Origin: Bacteroidota bacterium
GTDB lineage: Bacteria; Bacteroidota; Bacteroidia; Bacteroidales; P3
Assembly: GCA_023415495.1 (NCBI GenBank)
Contig: JAEZKK010000011.1
Span: forward strand, 1-64,000
Length of the DNA stretch: 64,000 nucleotides
Direction: 5' to 3'
Made by a program: the position numbers and the translations under genes. Below are positions 51,467 through 59,472 of this stretch, piece after piece. Numbering within the stretch: the first letter of the stretch is position 1; every line of letters starts with the position of its first letter. Under the pieces are notes generated by a model. It ran no database searches and was not told the origin of the DNA. It saw only the letters and a program-made list of their open reading frames with translations.

Positions 51467-52363
51467 ATGAATGAAATAATTATTTCCTTTATTACTGTAA
51501 ACTATAATGGACTTGGAGATACTATTGAACTTATCACAAGTATTAAAGATACAATTAAGAGTGTTAGCTATGAAATAATTGTAGTAGATAATGGCTCGAG
51601 AAAAGATGAGATTCATCCAATGAAGGAAATCTTTCATGATGTTCATTTTATTAGAAGTGAAACTAATCTTGGGTTCGCTGGAGGGAATAATCTTGGGATT
51701 GATATTGCCAAAGGAAAATATTTATTCTTTATTAATAACGATACCTATATTCTGAAAGATAATTTTCAATCAATAATAAATAGATTTGAGTCTAATGATA
51801 AGATTGGCGGGATTAGCCCAAAAATCCTTTTCCACGAACCATTTAATACAATACAATTTGCGGGTTTCACTCCTTTTACAAAATACACAATAAGAAATAG
51901 TATTATTGGATATAGTTTACCAGATGATGGCTCGCATAATAACTCTTGTCAAACTCCATATATTCACGGAGCTGCAATGATATTAAGAAGGGATATAATA
52001 GATAAGGTGGGGAAAATGCCTGAGATATTCTTCTTGTATTATGAAGAGATGGACTGGTGTGAAATTATAAGAAGACAAGGTTATGAGCTTTGGTATGAAC
52101 CTGGCTTTGTTGTTTATCACAAAGAGAGTCGCTCAACAGGTAAGGACAGTTCAAAGAAAGAATATTATCATACGAGGAATAGACTTTTATTTACTTGGAG
52201 AAATACAGATTTTAAAAGAAAGTATATATCCATTTTATATCAAATATTTATTGCTAACACTTTACATATTATTAAATTCATTTTAAGAGGAAAATTCAAA
52301 TATGCAAGAGCAAGGGTTATGGGAGCATTAGATTTTCTAATTATAAAAAATAAAACAAAATAA
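51467..52363 (+). CDS. Glycosyltransferase family 2 (rhamnosyltransferase-like)
   Basis: A 298-residue GT2 enzyme. Motifs are ISFITVNYNGLGDTIELI, SYEIIVVDNGSRKDE, LGFAGGNNLGIDIAKGKYLFFINNDTYI (donor-site INNDT), IHGAAMILRRDIIDKVG and FFLYYEEMDWCEIIRRQGYELWYEPGFVVYHKES. This matches the WbbL-like rhamnosyltransferase subgroup. It lies 32 bp after the polymerase gene. Confidence 0.87.
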   Translation: MNEIIISFITVNYNGLGDTIELITSIKDTIKSVSYEIIVVDNGSRKDEIHPMKEIFHDVHFIRSETNLGFAGGNNLGIDIAKGKYLFFINNDTYILKDNFQSIINRFESNDKIGGISPKILFHEPFNTIQFAGFTPFTKYTIRNSIIGYSLPDDGSHNNSCQTPYIHGAAMILRRDIIDKVGKMPEIFFLYYEEMDWCEIIRRQGYELWYEPGFVVYHKESRSTGKDSSKKEYYHTRNRLLFTWRNTDFKRKYISILYQIFIANTLHIIKFILRGKFKYARARVMGALDFLIIKNKTK

Positions 52364-52365
52364 AC

Positions 52366-53532
52366 ATGATTATAACTGCAATAAGAATTATAGAACTATT
52401 TTTATTTACTATTACAGCTTTTTCTGTTGGGTATTTATTCTTCTTTGCTCTAATGTCATTAAAAGAAAATATGCCAAGGCATAAACAAGCCAAGAAAAAA
52501 CATAAATTCCTTGTATTGTTTCCTGCTTATAAAGAAGATATTGTAATTATAAATTCTATTGAAGAATTTCTCAAACAAGACTATCCTAAAGAATTATACG
52601 ATGTATTGGTTATTTCTGATCATATGAATGAGGAAACTGATAATAAATTAATTGAATTAGGAGCAGAGGTTATTAAAGCAAATTACGAAAATAGCTCTAA
52701 GGCTAAAGCATTAAATTTTGCAATAGATAATAGAAGGGATTATGATTATGATATTATTCTAATTATGGATGCTGATAATATTGTAAAGGAAGATTTTCTA
52801 AATGAAATGAATAATGCTTATGCTGCAGGTAGTAAAGCTATTCAAGCACATAGGGTTGCTAAAAACAGAGATACTGATATGGCTATATTAGACGCTGTGA
52901 GTGAAGAAATAAATAATTCTATTTTTCGCCGCGGACATGTGAGAATTGGAATGAGTTCTGCATTAATTGGCTCAGGTATGGCATTCGATTTTATTTGGTT
53001 TAAAAACCATGTCCATTATCTTATTACTGCTGGAGAAGATAAAGAATTGGAAGTATTATTATTAAAACAAGGTATTTACATAGATTTTCTTAATTGGGTA
53101 TATGTTTTCGACGAAAAAACAAGAAATCAAACTGCTTTTGCTAATCAAAGGCGAAGATGGGTCGCAGCACAATTCGATATCCTCAGGCAATCAATTAAAG
53201 ATCTCCCTCAGGCAATATGGAAAGGAAATTGGGATTATGCAGATAAATTAATTCAATGGATGATGTTACCAAGAGTGGTTGTGATGGGTTTTTCTTTTAG
53301 TTTTGCTATTTTATTGCTTTTTATTGACTGGGTATGGGCAATCAAATGGTGGTTTATTTTTATTCTTTTAATGTATTCTTTTGCAATGGCTATTCCTGAT
53401 TTTCTTGTAGATAAAAAACTAAAGAAAACTTTCCATAAACTACCTTTAGTCTTCGTTGTAATGGTTTTTAATATTCTTAGAATTAAAGGAGTAAACAAGA
53501 AATACATACATACAAAAAAAGGTGTGCAATGA
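52366..53532 (+). CDS. Membrane-associated glycosyltransferase family 2
   Basis: A 388-residue protein with an N-terminal transmembrane helix (~5-27) and two C-terminal helices (~305-345). The GT2 domain shows KFLVLFPAYKEDIVIINSIEEFLKQDYP, YDVLVISDHMNEET, NSSKAKALNFAI, IILIMDADNIVKEDFL (DxD), GSGMAFDF, AGEDKELEVLLLKQG and NQRRRWVAAQFDIL (a Q-x-x-R-W-like motif), which resembles processive or cellulose-synthase-like GT2 enzymes. Its stop overlaps the next start by 4 bp. Confidence 0.85.
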   Translation: MIITAIRIIELFLFTITAFSVGYLFFFALMSLKENMPRHKQAKKKHKFLVLFPAYKEDIVIINSIEEFLKQDYPKELYDVLVISDHMNEETDNKLIELGAEVIKANYENSSKAKALNFAIDNRRDYDYDIILIMDADNIVKEDFLNEMNNAYAAGSKAIQAHRVAKNRDTDMAILDAVSEEINNSIFRRGHVRIGMSSALIGSGMAFDFIWFKNHVHYLITAGEDKELEVLLLKQGIYIDFLNWVYVFDEKTRNQTAFANQRRRWVAAQFDILRQSIKDLPQAIWKGNWDYADKLIQWMMLPRVVVMGFSFSFAILLLFIDWVWAIKWWFIFILLMYSFAMAIPDFLVDKKLKKTFHKLPLVFVVMVFNILRIKGVNKKYIHTKKGVQ

Positions 53533-54656
53533 GAATAGGGATTGAGGCTCAAAGAATATTCCGTAAGAAAAAACACGGAATGGATTTCGTTGCTCTCGAA
53601 GCAATTAGAGAGATTCAGAAAATTGACAAGTCTAATGAATACTTTGTTTTTGTTGCTCCTGGTGAGGATAGATGTTTGGAAGAAACTCAAAATATGAAGA
53701 TAATTGAGATATCCTCTTTCGGAGGTTATTTTGGATGGGAACAATATGCTCTTGCAAAAGCATTGAGAAGAATTAAACTCGATATTCTTCACTGCACAAG
53801 CAATACTGCTCCTTTATTTTGCAATACTAAGCTTGTATTAACTCTCCACGATATTATCTTTCTTGAGAAATTAGCAAGCAAGAATAAATCTCTCTACCAG
53901 AAATTAGGAAGGATATACAGAAGAATTATTGTTCCTAAAATTATACCTAAAGCAAGTAAAATCATAACTGTTTCAAATTTTGAAAGAGATAGAATAAAGG
54001 AGTTTTTGAATATAGATAATGATAGAATAATTTCGATTTACAACGGTTATAGCAATCATTTTCAAATTAAAACTAATCCTAAAGAAGTTTATAGCAAATA
54101 TATAAATACGGATAATTTCTTGTTTTTCTTGGGCAATACTGATCCAAAAAAAAATACTGAACGTACATTATTAGCTTATGAGAAATATATTTCCAAAAAA
54201 GGAGAAAGGAAAGAAAAAATTTCAAAATTACTTATAGCTGATTTAAAAGAAAAAATCATTGATGATATTCTTCAAAGAAATAATATTCAGCATATAAAAG
54301 AATATCTTGTTTGCCCTGATTATATTCCTAATACCGATTTACCATATATTTATTCAGGTGCAAAGGCTTTTCTCTATACTTCATTACGAGAGAGTTTCGG
54401 TATCCCTATTTTGGAATCAATGGCTTGTGGATGTCCAATTATTACTTCAAATACTTCTGCTATTCCAGAGGTTGCAGGCAGTGGAGCAATACTTATTGAC
54501 CCATATAATATAGAAGAAATAGCAAATATGATAGAAAAAGTAATCGAAGATAATGAATTCAGAGAAAGGACTATTAGTTATGGAATTGAAAGGGTAAAGC
54601 TATTTAGTTGGGAAAACACAGCTAAAGAACTTATCAATCTTTATAATTCTTTATAG
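53529..54656 (+). CDS. Glycosyltransferase family 4
   Basis: A 375-residue GT-B enzyme. RIGIEAQRIFRKKKHGMDFVALEAIREI forms the acceptor-domain start, ILHCTSNTAPLF and KLVLTLHDIIFLE follow. The donor domain shows NFLFFLGNTDPKKNTERTLLAY and AFLYTSLRESFGIPILESMACGCPIITSNTSAIPEVAG (E-x7-E region). Last gene of the eight-gene operon, translationally coupled to the previous gene. Confidence 0.9.
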   Translation: MRIGIEAQRIFRKKKHGMDFVALEAIREIQKIDKSNEYFVFVAPGEDRCLEETQNMKIIEISSFGGYFGWEQYALAKALRRIKLDILHCTSNTAPLFCNTKLVLTLHDIIFLEKLASKNKSLYQKLGRIYRRIIVPKIIPKASKIITVSNFERDRIKEFLNIDNDRIISIYNGYSNHFQIKTNPKEVYSKYINTDNFLFFLGNTDPKKNTERTLLAYEKYISKKGERKEKISKLLIADLKEKIIDDILQRNNIQHIKEYLVCPDYIPNTDLPYIYSGAKAFLYTSLRESFGIPILESMACGCPIITSNTSAIPEVAGSGAILIDPYNIEEIANMIEKVIEDNEFRERTISYGIERVKLFSWENTAKELINLYNSL

Positions 54657-54683
54657 TTTTAGCCATATCTTCATTCAGTTTAA

Positions 54684-54741
54684 TAGAATCAAATTACAAT
54701 TTAATGGATTCAGAAAACAAAAAATGTATTCTGAATCCATT
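54684..54741. repeat. Palindromic-word array forming a terminator-like hairpin, 3 copies, 21-bp period
   Basis: Fifteen-mers start at 54684 (TAGAATCAAATTACA), 54705 (TGGATTCAGAAAACA) and 54726 (GTATTCTGAATCCAT), 21 bp apart. The last two form a 13-bp perfect stem, AATGGATTCAGAA (54703-54715) / TTCTGAATCCATT (54729-54741), with a 13-nt loop. It fills the short gap between convergent genes and is probably their shared terminator structure. Confidence 0.8.
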
Positions 54742-54745
54742 TTAC

Positions 54746-55243
54746 TTATTGTTTATCGTATTTTAGAATATCATCTTCAAAGAACTCAATTTCAATTCCT
54801 GCTTGATTAAACATCTCTTCGCTTTCTACTCCTGCATGGTATTTCTTTTCACATACCACTCTCTTTATACCACAATTGATAATCAACATTGCACAAACTC
54901 TACAAGGGGTCATCCTGCAATACAATGTTGCTCCTTCTAAGGCTATCCCTCTTTTTGCTGCTTGACAAATTGCATTTTGCTCTGCATGCACAGTTCTTAC
55001 ACAATGCATAGTCTCGCTTCCATCCTCATGTATTGTTTTCTTAAATAAATGACCAACTTCATCGCAGTGAGGCAAACCTGTTGGAGCTCCCACATATCCA
55101 GTTACTAATATTTGCTTATCCTTAACTATTACACATCCACTTCTTCCTCTATCGCAGGTTGCACGTTTTGCAGCAGCATTAGCCAACTCCATAAAATACT
55201 CATCCCAACTTGGTCTAATATACTTTCCTTCTCCCATTATCAT
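54746..55243 (-). CDS. dCMP deaminase (ComEB-like)
   Basis: A 165-residue zinc-dependent cytidine/deoxycytidylate deaminase family protein. The zinc and catalytic motifs are VHAEQNAI (His and catalytic Glu) and MTPCRVCAMLIINCGIKRVV (two Cys), with SGCVIVKDKQILVTGYVGAPTGLPHC upstream, as in dCMP deaminases that convert dCMP to dUMP for thymidylate synthesis. The ATG at 55243 directly abuts the stop of the upstream kinase gene; an alternative ATG lies two codons later. Confidence 0.9.
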   Translation of the reverse strand: MIMGEGKYIRPSWDEYFMELANAAAKRATCDRGRSGCVIVKDKQILVTGYVGAPTGLPHCDEVGHLFKKTIHEDGSETMHCVRTVHAEQNAICQAAKRGIALEGATLYCRMTPCRVCAMLIINCGIKRVVCEKKYHAGVESEEMFNQAGIEIEFFEDDILKYDKQ

Positions 55244-55810
55244 TTACTTATTATTTTCTTTTAATATCTTTACCAAAACCTCTTCAATCTTTTTATTCAA
55301 ATCCTCAATACTCTTATTGTTTTGAAATACAAAATCAGCTCTTTCTATTGTAGCTCTAAGGTTTTGAGAATTTTCATCCTTAGAATTCATCTCTCTTTCT
55401 TCATCGGAAACAAATTTCTCAAAACTAATATCATCAGTATGTGATTTTCTTTGTTTTATTCTTGAGTACCTTAAGTTTTGATCAGCATCTACTGCAAATA
55501 GATAGAAATTATCCTTTTTTCTTAACATTTCCACCTCCCCAATTGTTCTGATACTTTCAATAACACAGTTCTCTCCTTGCAAAACTGCATTATCATAAAG
55601 CTTATCAATAACATAAGCAGGTCCAAACTCCTTACGTAACTCATTTGCAATTTTTGTCATGCTGTCGCGGTTTATTTCTAAACCTCTTTCTTTTAGTTTT
55701 GAAATAAGAAACTCTCGGGCTGAATAATGGTGAAATCCTTTTGAGATTAAATACTCAACGATTGTCCCCTTCCCAGCTCCAAGAGTCCCAGTTATACCAA
55801 TGATAATCAT
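55244..55810 (-). CDS. P-loop nucleotide kinase-like protein (dephospho-CoA kinase-like)
   Basis: A 188-residue P-loop protein: Walker A GITGTLGAGKGT, HYSAREFLISKLKERGLEINRDSMTKIANELRKEFGPAYVIDKL as substrate-binding region, CVIESIRTIGEVEML as the Walker B-like strand, and RIKQRKS as LID region. It resembles archaeal and bacterial dephospho-CoA kinase or dNMP kinase-like AAA proteins. Placement between purE and a dCMP deaminase favours a nucleotide substrate (inference). It overlaps purE by 1 bp. Confidence 0.7.
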   Translation of the reverse strand: MIIIGITGTLGAGKGTIVEYLISKGFHHYSAREFLISKLKERGLEINRDSMTKIANELRKEFGPAYVIDKLYDNAVLQGENCVIESIRTIGEVEMLRKKDNFYLFAVDADQNLRYSRIKQRKSHTDDISFEKFVSDEEREMNSKDENSQNLRATIERADFVFQNNKSIEDLNKKIEEVLVKILKENNK

Positions 55811-56322
55811 TAGTTAGTTTTGAATTTATATTCAATCTTCTTTATATCCTGATTAGCCTTGATTATCTTATCTTTTAAAGTTGCCTTATACTCATGCATT
55901 TTCTTTTGGTATTCAGGATTATTGGTTGACATTATCTGGAGAGCAAGAATAGCAGAATTTAATGCTCCATTTACAGCGACAGTTGCCACAGGGATTCCTG
56001 GAGGCATTTGCATTATTGACATTGCAGCATCTAATCCATTAAAAGACACATTAATTGGAACTCCAATTACAGGGAGAGTTGTCATAGCAGCAATAACCCC
56101 TGGTAAGTGAGCAGCCATTCCTGCTGCTGCAATAATTACTTCAATGCCTCTTTCTTGTGCTTGAGTAGCAAAGGTCTCTACTTCCTTTGGAGTTCTATGT
56201 GCCGATAATGCATTAATTTCAAATGGAATCTCCATTTTATTAAAAAAATCTGCGGCAGCTTCCATTACCGGCATATCGGAAGTGCTTCCCATAATAATAC
56301 TTACTTTAGGTTTCATAGTCAT
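55810..56322 (-). CDS. purE: N5-carboxyaminoimidazole ribonucleotide mutase
   Basis: A 170-residue class I PurE (N5-CAIR to CAIR in purine synthesis). It shows the N-terminal IIMGSTSDMPVMEAAADFFNKMEIPFEI, the catalytic-loop SAHRTPKEVETFA, VIIAAAGMAAHLPGVIAAMTTLPVIGVPI and MPPGIPVATVAVNGALNSAILALQIM. Length and motifs are complete. First gene of a three-gene minus-strand operon; promoter element at 56431-56439. Confidence 0.95.
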   Translation of the reverse strand: MTMKPKVSIIMGSTSDMPVMEAAADFFNKMEIPFEINALSAHRTPKEVETFATQAQERGIEVIIAAAGMAAHLPGVIAAMTTLPVIGVPINVSFNGLDAAMSIMQMPPGIPVATVAVNGALNSAILALQIMSTNNPEYQKKMHEYKATLKDKIIKANQDIKKIEYKFKTN

Positions 56323-56430
56323 TAAAAATTAAAAATAATATAGGTTTGAATTATAATTATCATCTTATTAGACAAATCATATTTACTTAATAAAAAGCTT
56401 ATCCCCAATTAAGAAATACTAATTTAGCAA

Positions 56431-56439
56431 GCAAAGATA
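56431..56439 (-). promoter_or_regulatory. Bacteroidota -7 element (TATCTTTGC) for the purE operon
   Basis: Minus-strand TATCTTTGC lies about 109 bp upstream of the purE ATG, divergent from the plus-strand element at 56496-56504. Confidence 0.55.
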
Positions 56440-56495
56440 ATACAATTTACAAGATTTTTATCTATGATAAGGAATTTTTCTCCAAGAATTATTCG

Positions 56496-56504
56496 TAACT
56501 TTGC
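56496..56504 (+). promoter_or_regulatory. Bacteroidota -7 element (TAACTTTGC) for the 56535-64000 operon
   Basis: TAACTTTGC lies 31 bp before the methyltransferase ATG at 56535. Confidence 0.62.
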
Positions 56505-56534
56505 CTGAATTTATATTCACTAAGCAATAAGAGA

Positions 56535-57317
56535 ATGAAGAGAATAATAAGATTCTTTTTGAGAAACATCCCAAGAAAATTTCTTCAGAGGTTTGTATAT
56601 CTTGCAACTAATATCCTAAAGGTCTTTTATTTAGGCTCTAAGGTAGAATGTCCAGTATGCGGGAAGCATTATAGGAAATTCCTACCTTATGGATATGTAA
56701 AATCCAGAGAGAATGCCCTTTGCCCTAATTGTTTAAGTCTTGAAAGACATAGGTTATTATGGTTGTATTTAAATAATAGGACTAATTTATTTAAGGATAA
56801 TCTAAGATTTCTTCATATTGCACCTGAGCTATGTTTTATTTCTAAATTCAAAAAAGCAGGTAATCTTACATATCATACTGCTGACTTAGAAAGTCCTTGG
56901 GCAGATATACATTTAAATGTAGAAGAAATGCCATTAGAGGATGAATCTTATGATGTTATAATGGCAAATCATATTTTAGAACATGTAGAAAATCTTGATA
57001 AGGCATTAAAAGAAATATATAGAGTTTTGAAAAAGGGAGGTTGGGCAATACTACTATCTCCGATAAACCCTGAAAGAGAAACTACTTATTCAGATTCAAG
57101 TATAACTGAACCATTAGAAAGAGAAAAGCATTTTGGTCAAAAGGATCATTTAAGAGAATTTGGACAAGACTATGCAGAAGTGCTTTCAATGTCTGGACTT
57201 GAAGTCAAGGCTGATAATTATATTGAAGAATTAAAGCCAGAAGAGATAAAACGATTTGCTATTGCTCAGGATAAAATTACTATAGAGCATAAAATATTTA
57301 TTTGTTTTAAAAGATAA
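56535..57317 (+). CDS. Class I SAM-dependent methyltransferase with N-terminal zinc ribbon
   Basis: The product has 260 residues. A Cys4 zinc ribbon (~38-74: CPVCGKHYRKFLPYG...NALCPNCLSLERHR) precedes a Methyltransf_11-like domain: LRFLHIAPELCFISKF stands where the glycine-rich SAM loop is expected, then ADIHLNVEEMPLEDESYDVIMANHILEHVENLDKALKEIYRVLKKGGWAILLSPI. The N-terminus is basic (KRIIRFFLRNIPRKFLQRF) and may associate with the membrane. Its stop overlaps the next glycosyltransferase start by one base, so it may methylate a sugar or a small molecule in polysaccharide synthesis (inference). Confidence 0.8.
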   Translation: MKRIIRFFLRNIPRKFLQRFVYLATNILKVFYLGSKVECPVCGKHYRKFLPYGYVKSRENALCPNCLSLERHRLLWLYLNNRTNLFKDNLRFLHIAPELCFISKFKKAGNLTYHTADLESPWADIHLNVEEMPLEDESYDVIMANHILEHVENLDKALKEIYRVLKKGGWAILLSPINPERETTYSDSSITEPLEREKHFGQKDHLREFGQDYAEVLSMSGLEVKADNYIEELKPEEIKRFAIAQDKITIEHKIFICFKR

Positions 57318-58456
57318 TGAAGATAAAACTATTAGGTACAGCATATCCTTATAGAGGTGGGCTTGCATTATTTAACGAAAGATTAATGCAAGAATATTAT
57401 GATTTAGGACATGAGGTCTCTATAGATACCTTTTCTCTACAATATCCAAATTTTCTCTTTCCTGGGAAGACACAATTTGCAGATTGGGAGAAACCAAGCA
57501 AATTCCCTATTCTAAGACTTATTAACTCTATTAATCCAATTAATTGGATAATTCAAGGGAGAAGAATAAAAAAAGAAAAACCAGATATTTTAATAATTAA
57601 ATATTGGATACCATTTATATCTCCCTGTCTTAGCACAATTGCAAGAATTGTAAAAAGAAATAAACACACCAAAGTTATTTGCATAGTAGATAATATGATC
57701 CCTCACGAAAAAAGGCTGTTTGATAATACACTTACACGATATTTTGTACCATGTGTTGATGGATTTATTGCTATGAGTCAATCTGTATTTAACGATATTA
57801 ATCAATTCGACACTAAAAAGCCTAAACTTCTTTCACCCCACCCTCTTTTTGATAATTTCGGAGAAAAAATATCAAAATCTCAAGCGTTGCAAGAATTAAA
57901 TCTAAACCCTAATGATATTAACCTATTATTTTTTGGTCTAATTAGAGAATATAAGGGATTAGACTTATTATTAGAGGCTTTAGCTGACGAAAGATTAAAT
58001 CAATTTCCAATAAAACTATTAGTAGCTGGAGAGTTTTACGATAAACCTGAACCATATTTTCAAAAGATTAAGGATTTAAAAATCGAAGACAAAGTTATAG
58101 TTGAAGAGAGATTTATTCCTGATAATGAAGTAAAGAACTATTTCTGTAGTACAGATTTAATTGTTCTTCCATACAAAACAGCAACTCAAAGCGGTGTAAC
58201 TCAGATTGGATATCATTTTTCTAAACCAATGCTTGTAACCAATGTTGGAGGACTTGGAGAAATTATTATTAACGGTGTAAGCGGATATGTAACAGAACCA
58301 AATAGCAAATCAATAGCTGATTCAATATTAGATTTCTGCCAAATAAAAAAAGATTTTTCTGTAGGGATTGAAGAAGAAAAGAAAAAGTACTCTTGGGGAA
58401 GAATGGTTGACTCAATTAATGAATTAATAATTAAAATAGATGATAATAAGAAGTAA
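57317..58456 (+). CDS. Glycosyltransferase family 4
   Basis: A 379-residue GT-B enzyme: IKLLGTAYPYRGGLALFNERLMQEYYDLGHEVSI is a typical acceptor-domain start. DINLLFFGLIREYKGLDLLLEAL, KLLVAGEF and DLIVLPYKTATQSGVTQIGYHFSKPMLVTNVGGLGEIIINGVSGYV form the donor domain, with the acidic E-x7-E pattern altered to a Gln/Gly-rich loop. Its 3' end overlaps hddA by 17 bp. Placement next to heptose activation genes suggests it may transfer a heptose (inference). Confidence 0.85.
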   Translation: MKIKLLGTAYPYRGGLALFNERLMQEYYDLGHEVSIDTFSLQYPNFLFPGKTQFADWEKPSKFPILRLINSINPINWIIQGRRIKKEKPDILIIKYWIPFISPCLSTIARIVKRNKHTKVICIVDNMIPHEKRLFDNTLTRYFVPCVDGFIAMSQSVFNDINQFDTKKPKLLSPHPLFDNFGEKISKSQALQELNLNPNDINLLFFGLIREYKGLDLLLEALADERLNQFPIKLLVAGEFYDKPEPYFQKIKDLKIEDKVIVEERFIPDNEVKNYFCSTDLIVLPYKTATQSGVTQIGYHFSKPMLVTNVGGLGEIIINGVSGYVTEPNSKSIADSILDFCQIKKDFSVGIEEEKKKYSWGRMVDSINELIIKIDDNKK

Positions 58457-59462
58457 AGCTCCACTGAGGATTGGATTAGCAGGTGGAGGAACAGATGTTT
58501 CACCTTATTCTGATATTTATGGAGGTTGCATTCTTAATGCTACAACTAGCCTCTACGCATATACTGATATAATACCTAATAATTCAAATACTATTCGTTT
58601 TTTCTTGCAAGACAAAAGCGAGAAATATGAATATAAGAGTGAGAAGTCTCTTCCAATAAATGGAGAAATTGATTTAATAAAAGCTATATATAATAGGATA
58701 ATAAAGGAATTTAATTTAGAAGCTCTTTCATTCGACCTACATACTTATGTGGATGCTCCTCCGGGCTCGGGGCTTGGAACCTCATCCACACTTGTTGTTT
58801 CAATAATTGGAGCTTTTACTGAATGGTTAAGTCTGCCTTTAGGAGAATACGATATTGCAAACCTTGCTTATAGTATAGAAAGAGAGGATTTAAAACTCGA
58901 AGGAGGAAAGCAAGACCAATATGCAGCAACCTTTGGTGGATTTAATTTTATGGAATTTTATTCCGACAATAAAGTAATAGTAAACCCTTTGAGAGTAAAA
59001 TCAAGAACTCTCAACGAACTATCGAGAAATATTGTTCTATACTACACTGAAACATCAAGACAATCGAGTGATATAATAAAGATGCAACAAGAGAATGTAA
59101 AGAATAAAAACTCAAAATCTCTTGAAGCTATGCATAAAATCAAGGAGCAGGCAATACTAATGAAGGAGGCCTTACTTAGAAATGATTTAGATGAGATAGG
59201 TAGAATATTAAATATTGGTTGGGAATATAAAAAGAATATGGCTAAAGGAATCTCAACCAAATTATTCGAAGATGTTTACAACTCAGCAATAAATGCAGGA
59301 GCAATTGGAGGGAAGATATCTGGAGCAGGTGGAGGAGGATATATATTTTTCTACTGCCCTGAAAATACAAGATATAATGTTATTCAAGCCTTAAGCAAGT
59401 TTGGAGGTAAGGTTAGGAGATTTGAATTTACTAAGTCAGGCTTAGAAACTTGGAAAATATAA
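58440..59462 (+). CDS. hddA: GHMP kinase, D-glycero-alpha-D-manno-heptose 7-phosphate kinase-like
   Basis: A 340-residue GHMP kinase: RSKAPLRIGLAGGGTDVSPYSDIYGGCILNATTSLYAYT at the N-terminus, the ATP-binding loop APPGSGLGTSSTLVVSIIGAF, the catalytic-region AYSIEREDLKLEGGKQDQYAATFGGFNFMEF, and the C-terminal GAIGGKISGAGGGGYIFFYC. These match HddA, which phosphorylates heptose 7-phosphate to the 1,7-bisphosphate for GDP-heptose. The neighbouring hddC supports the assignment. Confidence 0.88.
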   Translation: MIIRSKAPLRIGLAGGGTDVSPYSDIYGGCILNATTSLYAYTDIIPNNSNTIRFFLQDKSEKYEYKSEKSLPINGEIDLIKAIYNRIIKEFNLEALSFDLHTYVDAPPGSGLGTSSTLVVSIIGAFTEWLSLPLGEYDIANLAYSIEREDLKLEGGKQDQYAATFGGFNFMEFYSDNKVIVNPLRVKSRTLNELSRNIVLYYTETSRQSSDIIKMQQENVKNKNSKSLEAMHKIKEQAILMKEALLRNDLDEIGRILNIGWEYKKNMAKGISTKLFEDVYNSAINAGAIGGKISGAGGGGYIFFYCPENTRYNVIQALSKFGGKVRRFEFTKSGLETWKI

Positions 59463-59472
59463 TCTTAGAAAA

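Noticed and set aside
53253..53792. 179-codon minus-strand frame across two glycosyltransferase genes
   Set aside because: Spans the junction of two real plus-strand genes with known motifs; no domain in the antisense frame.
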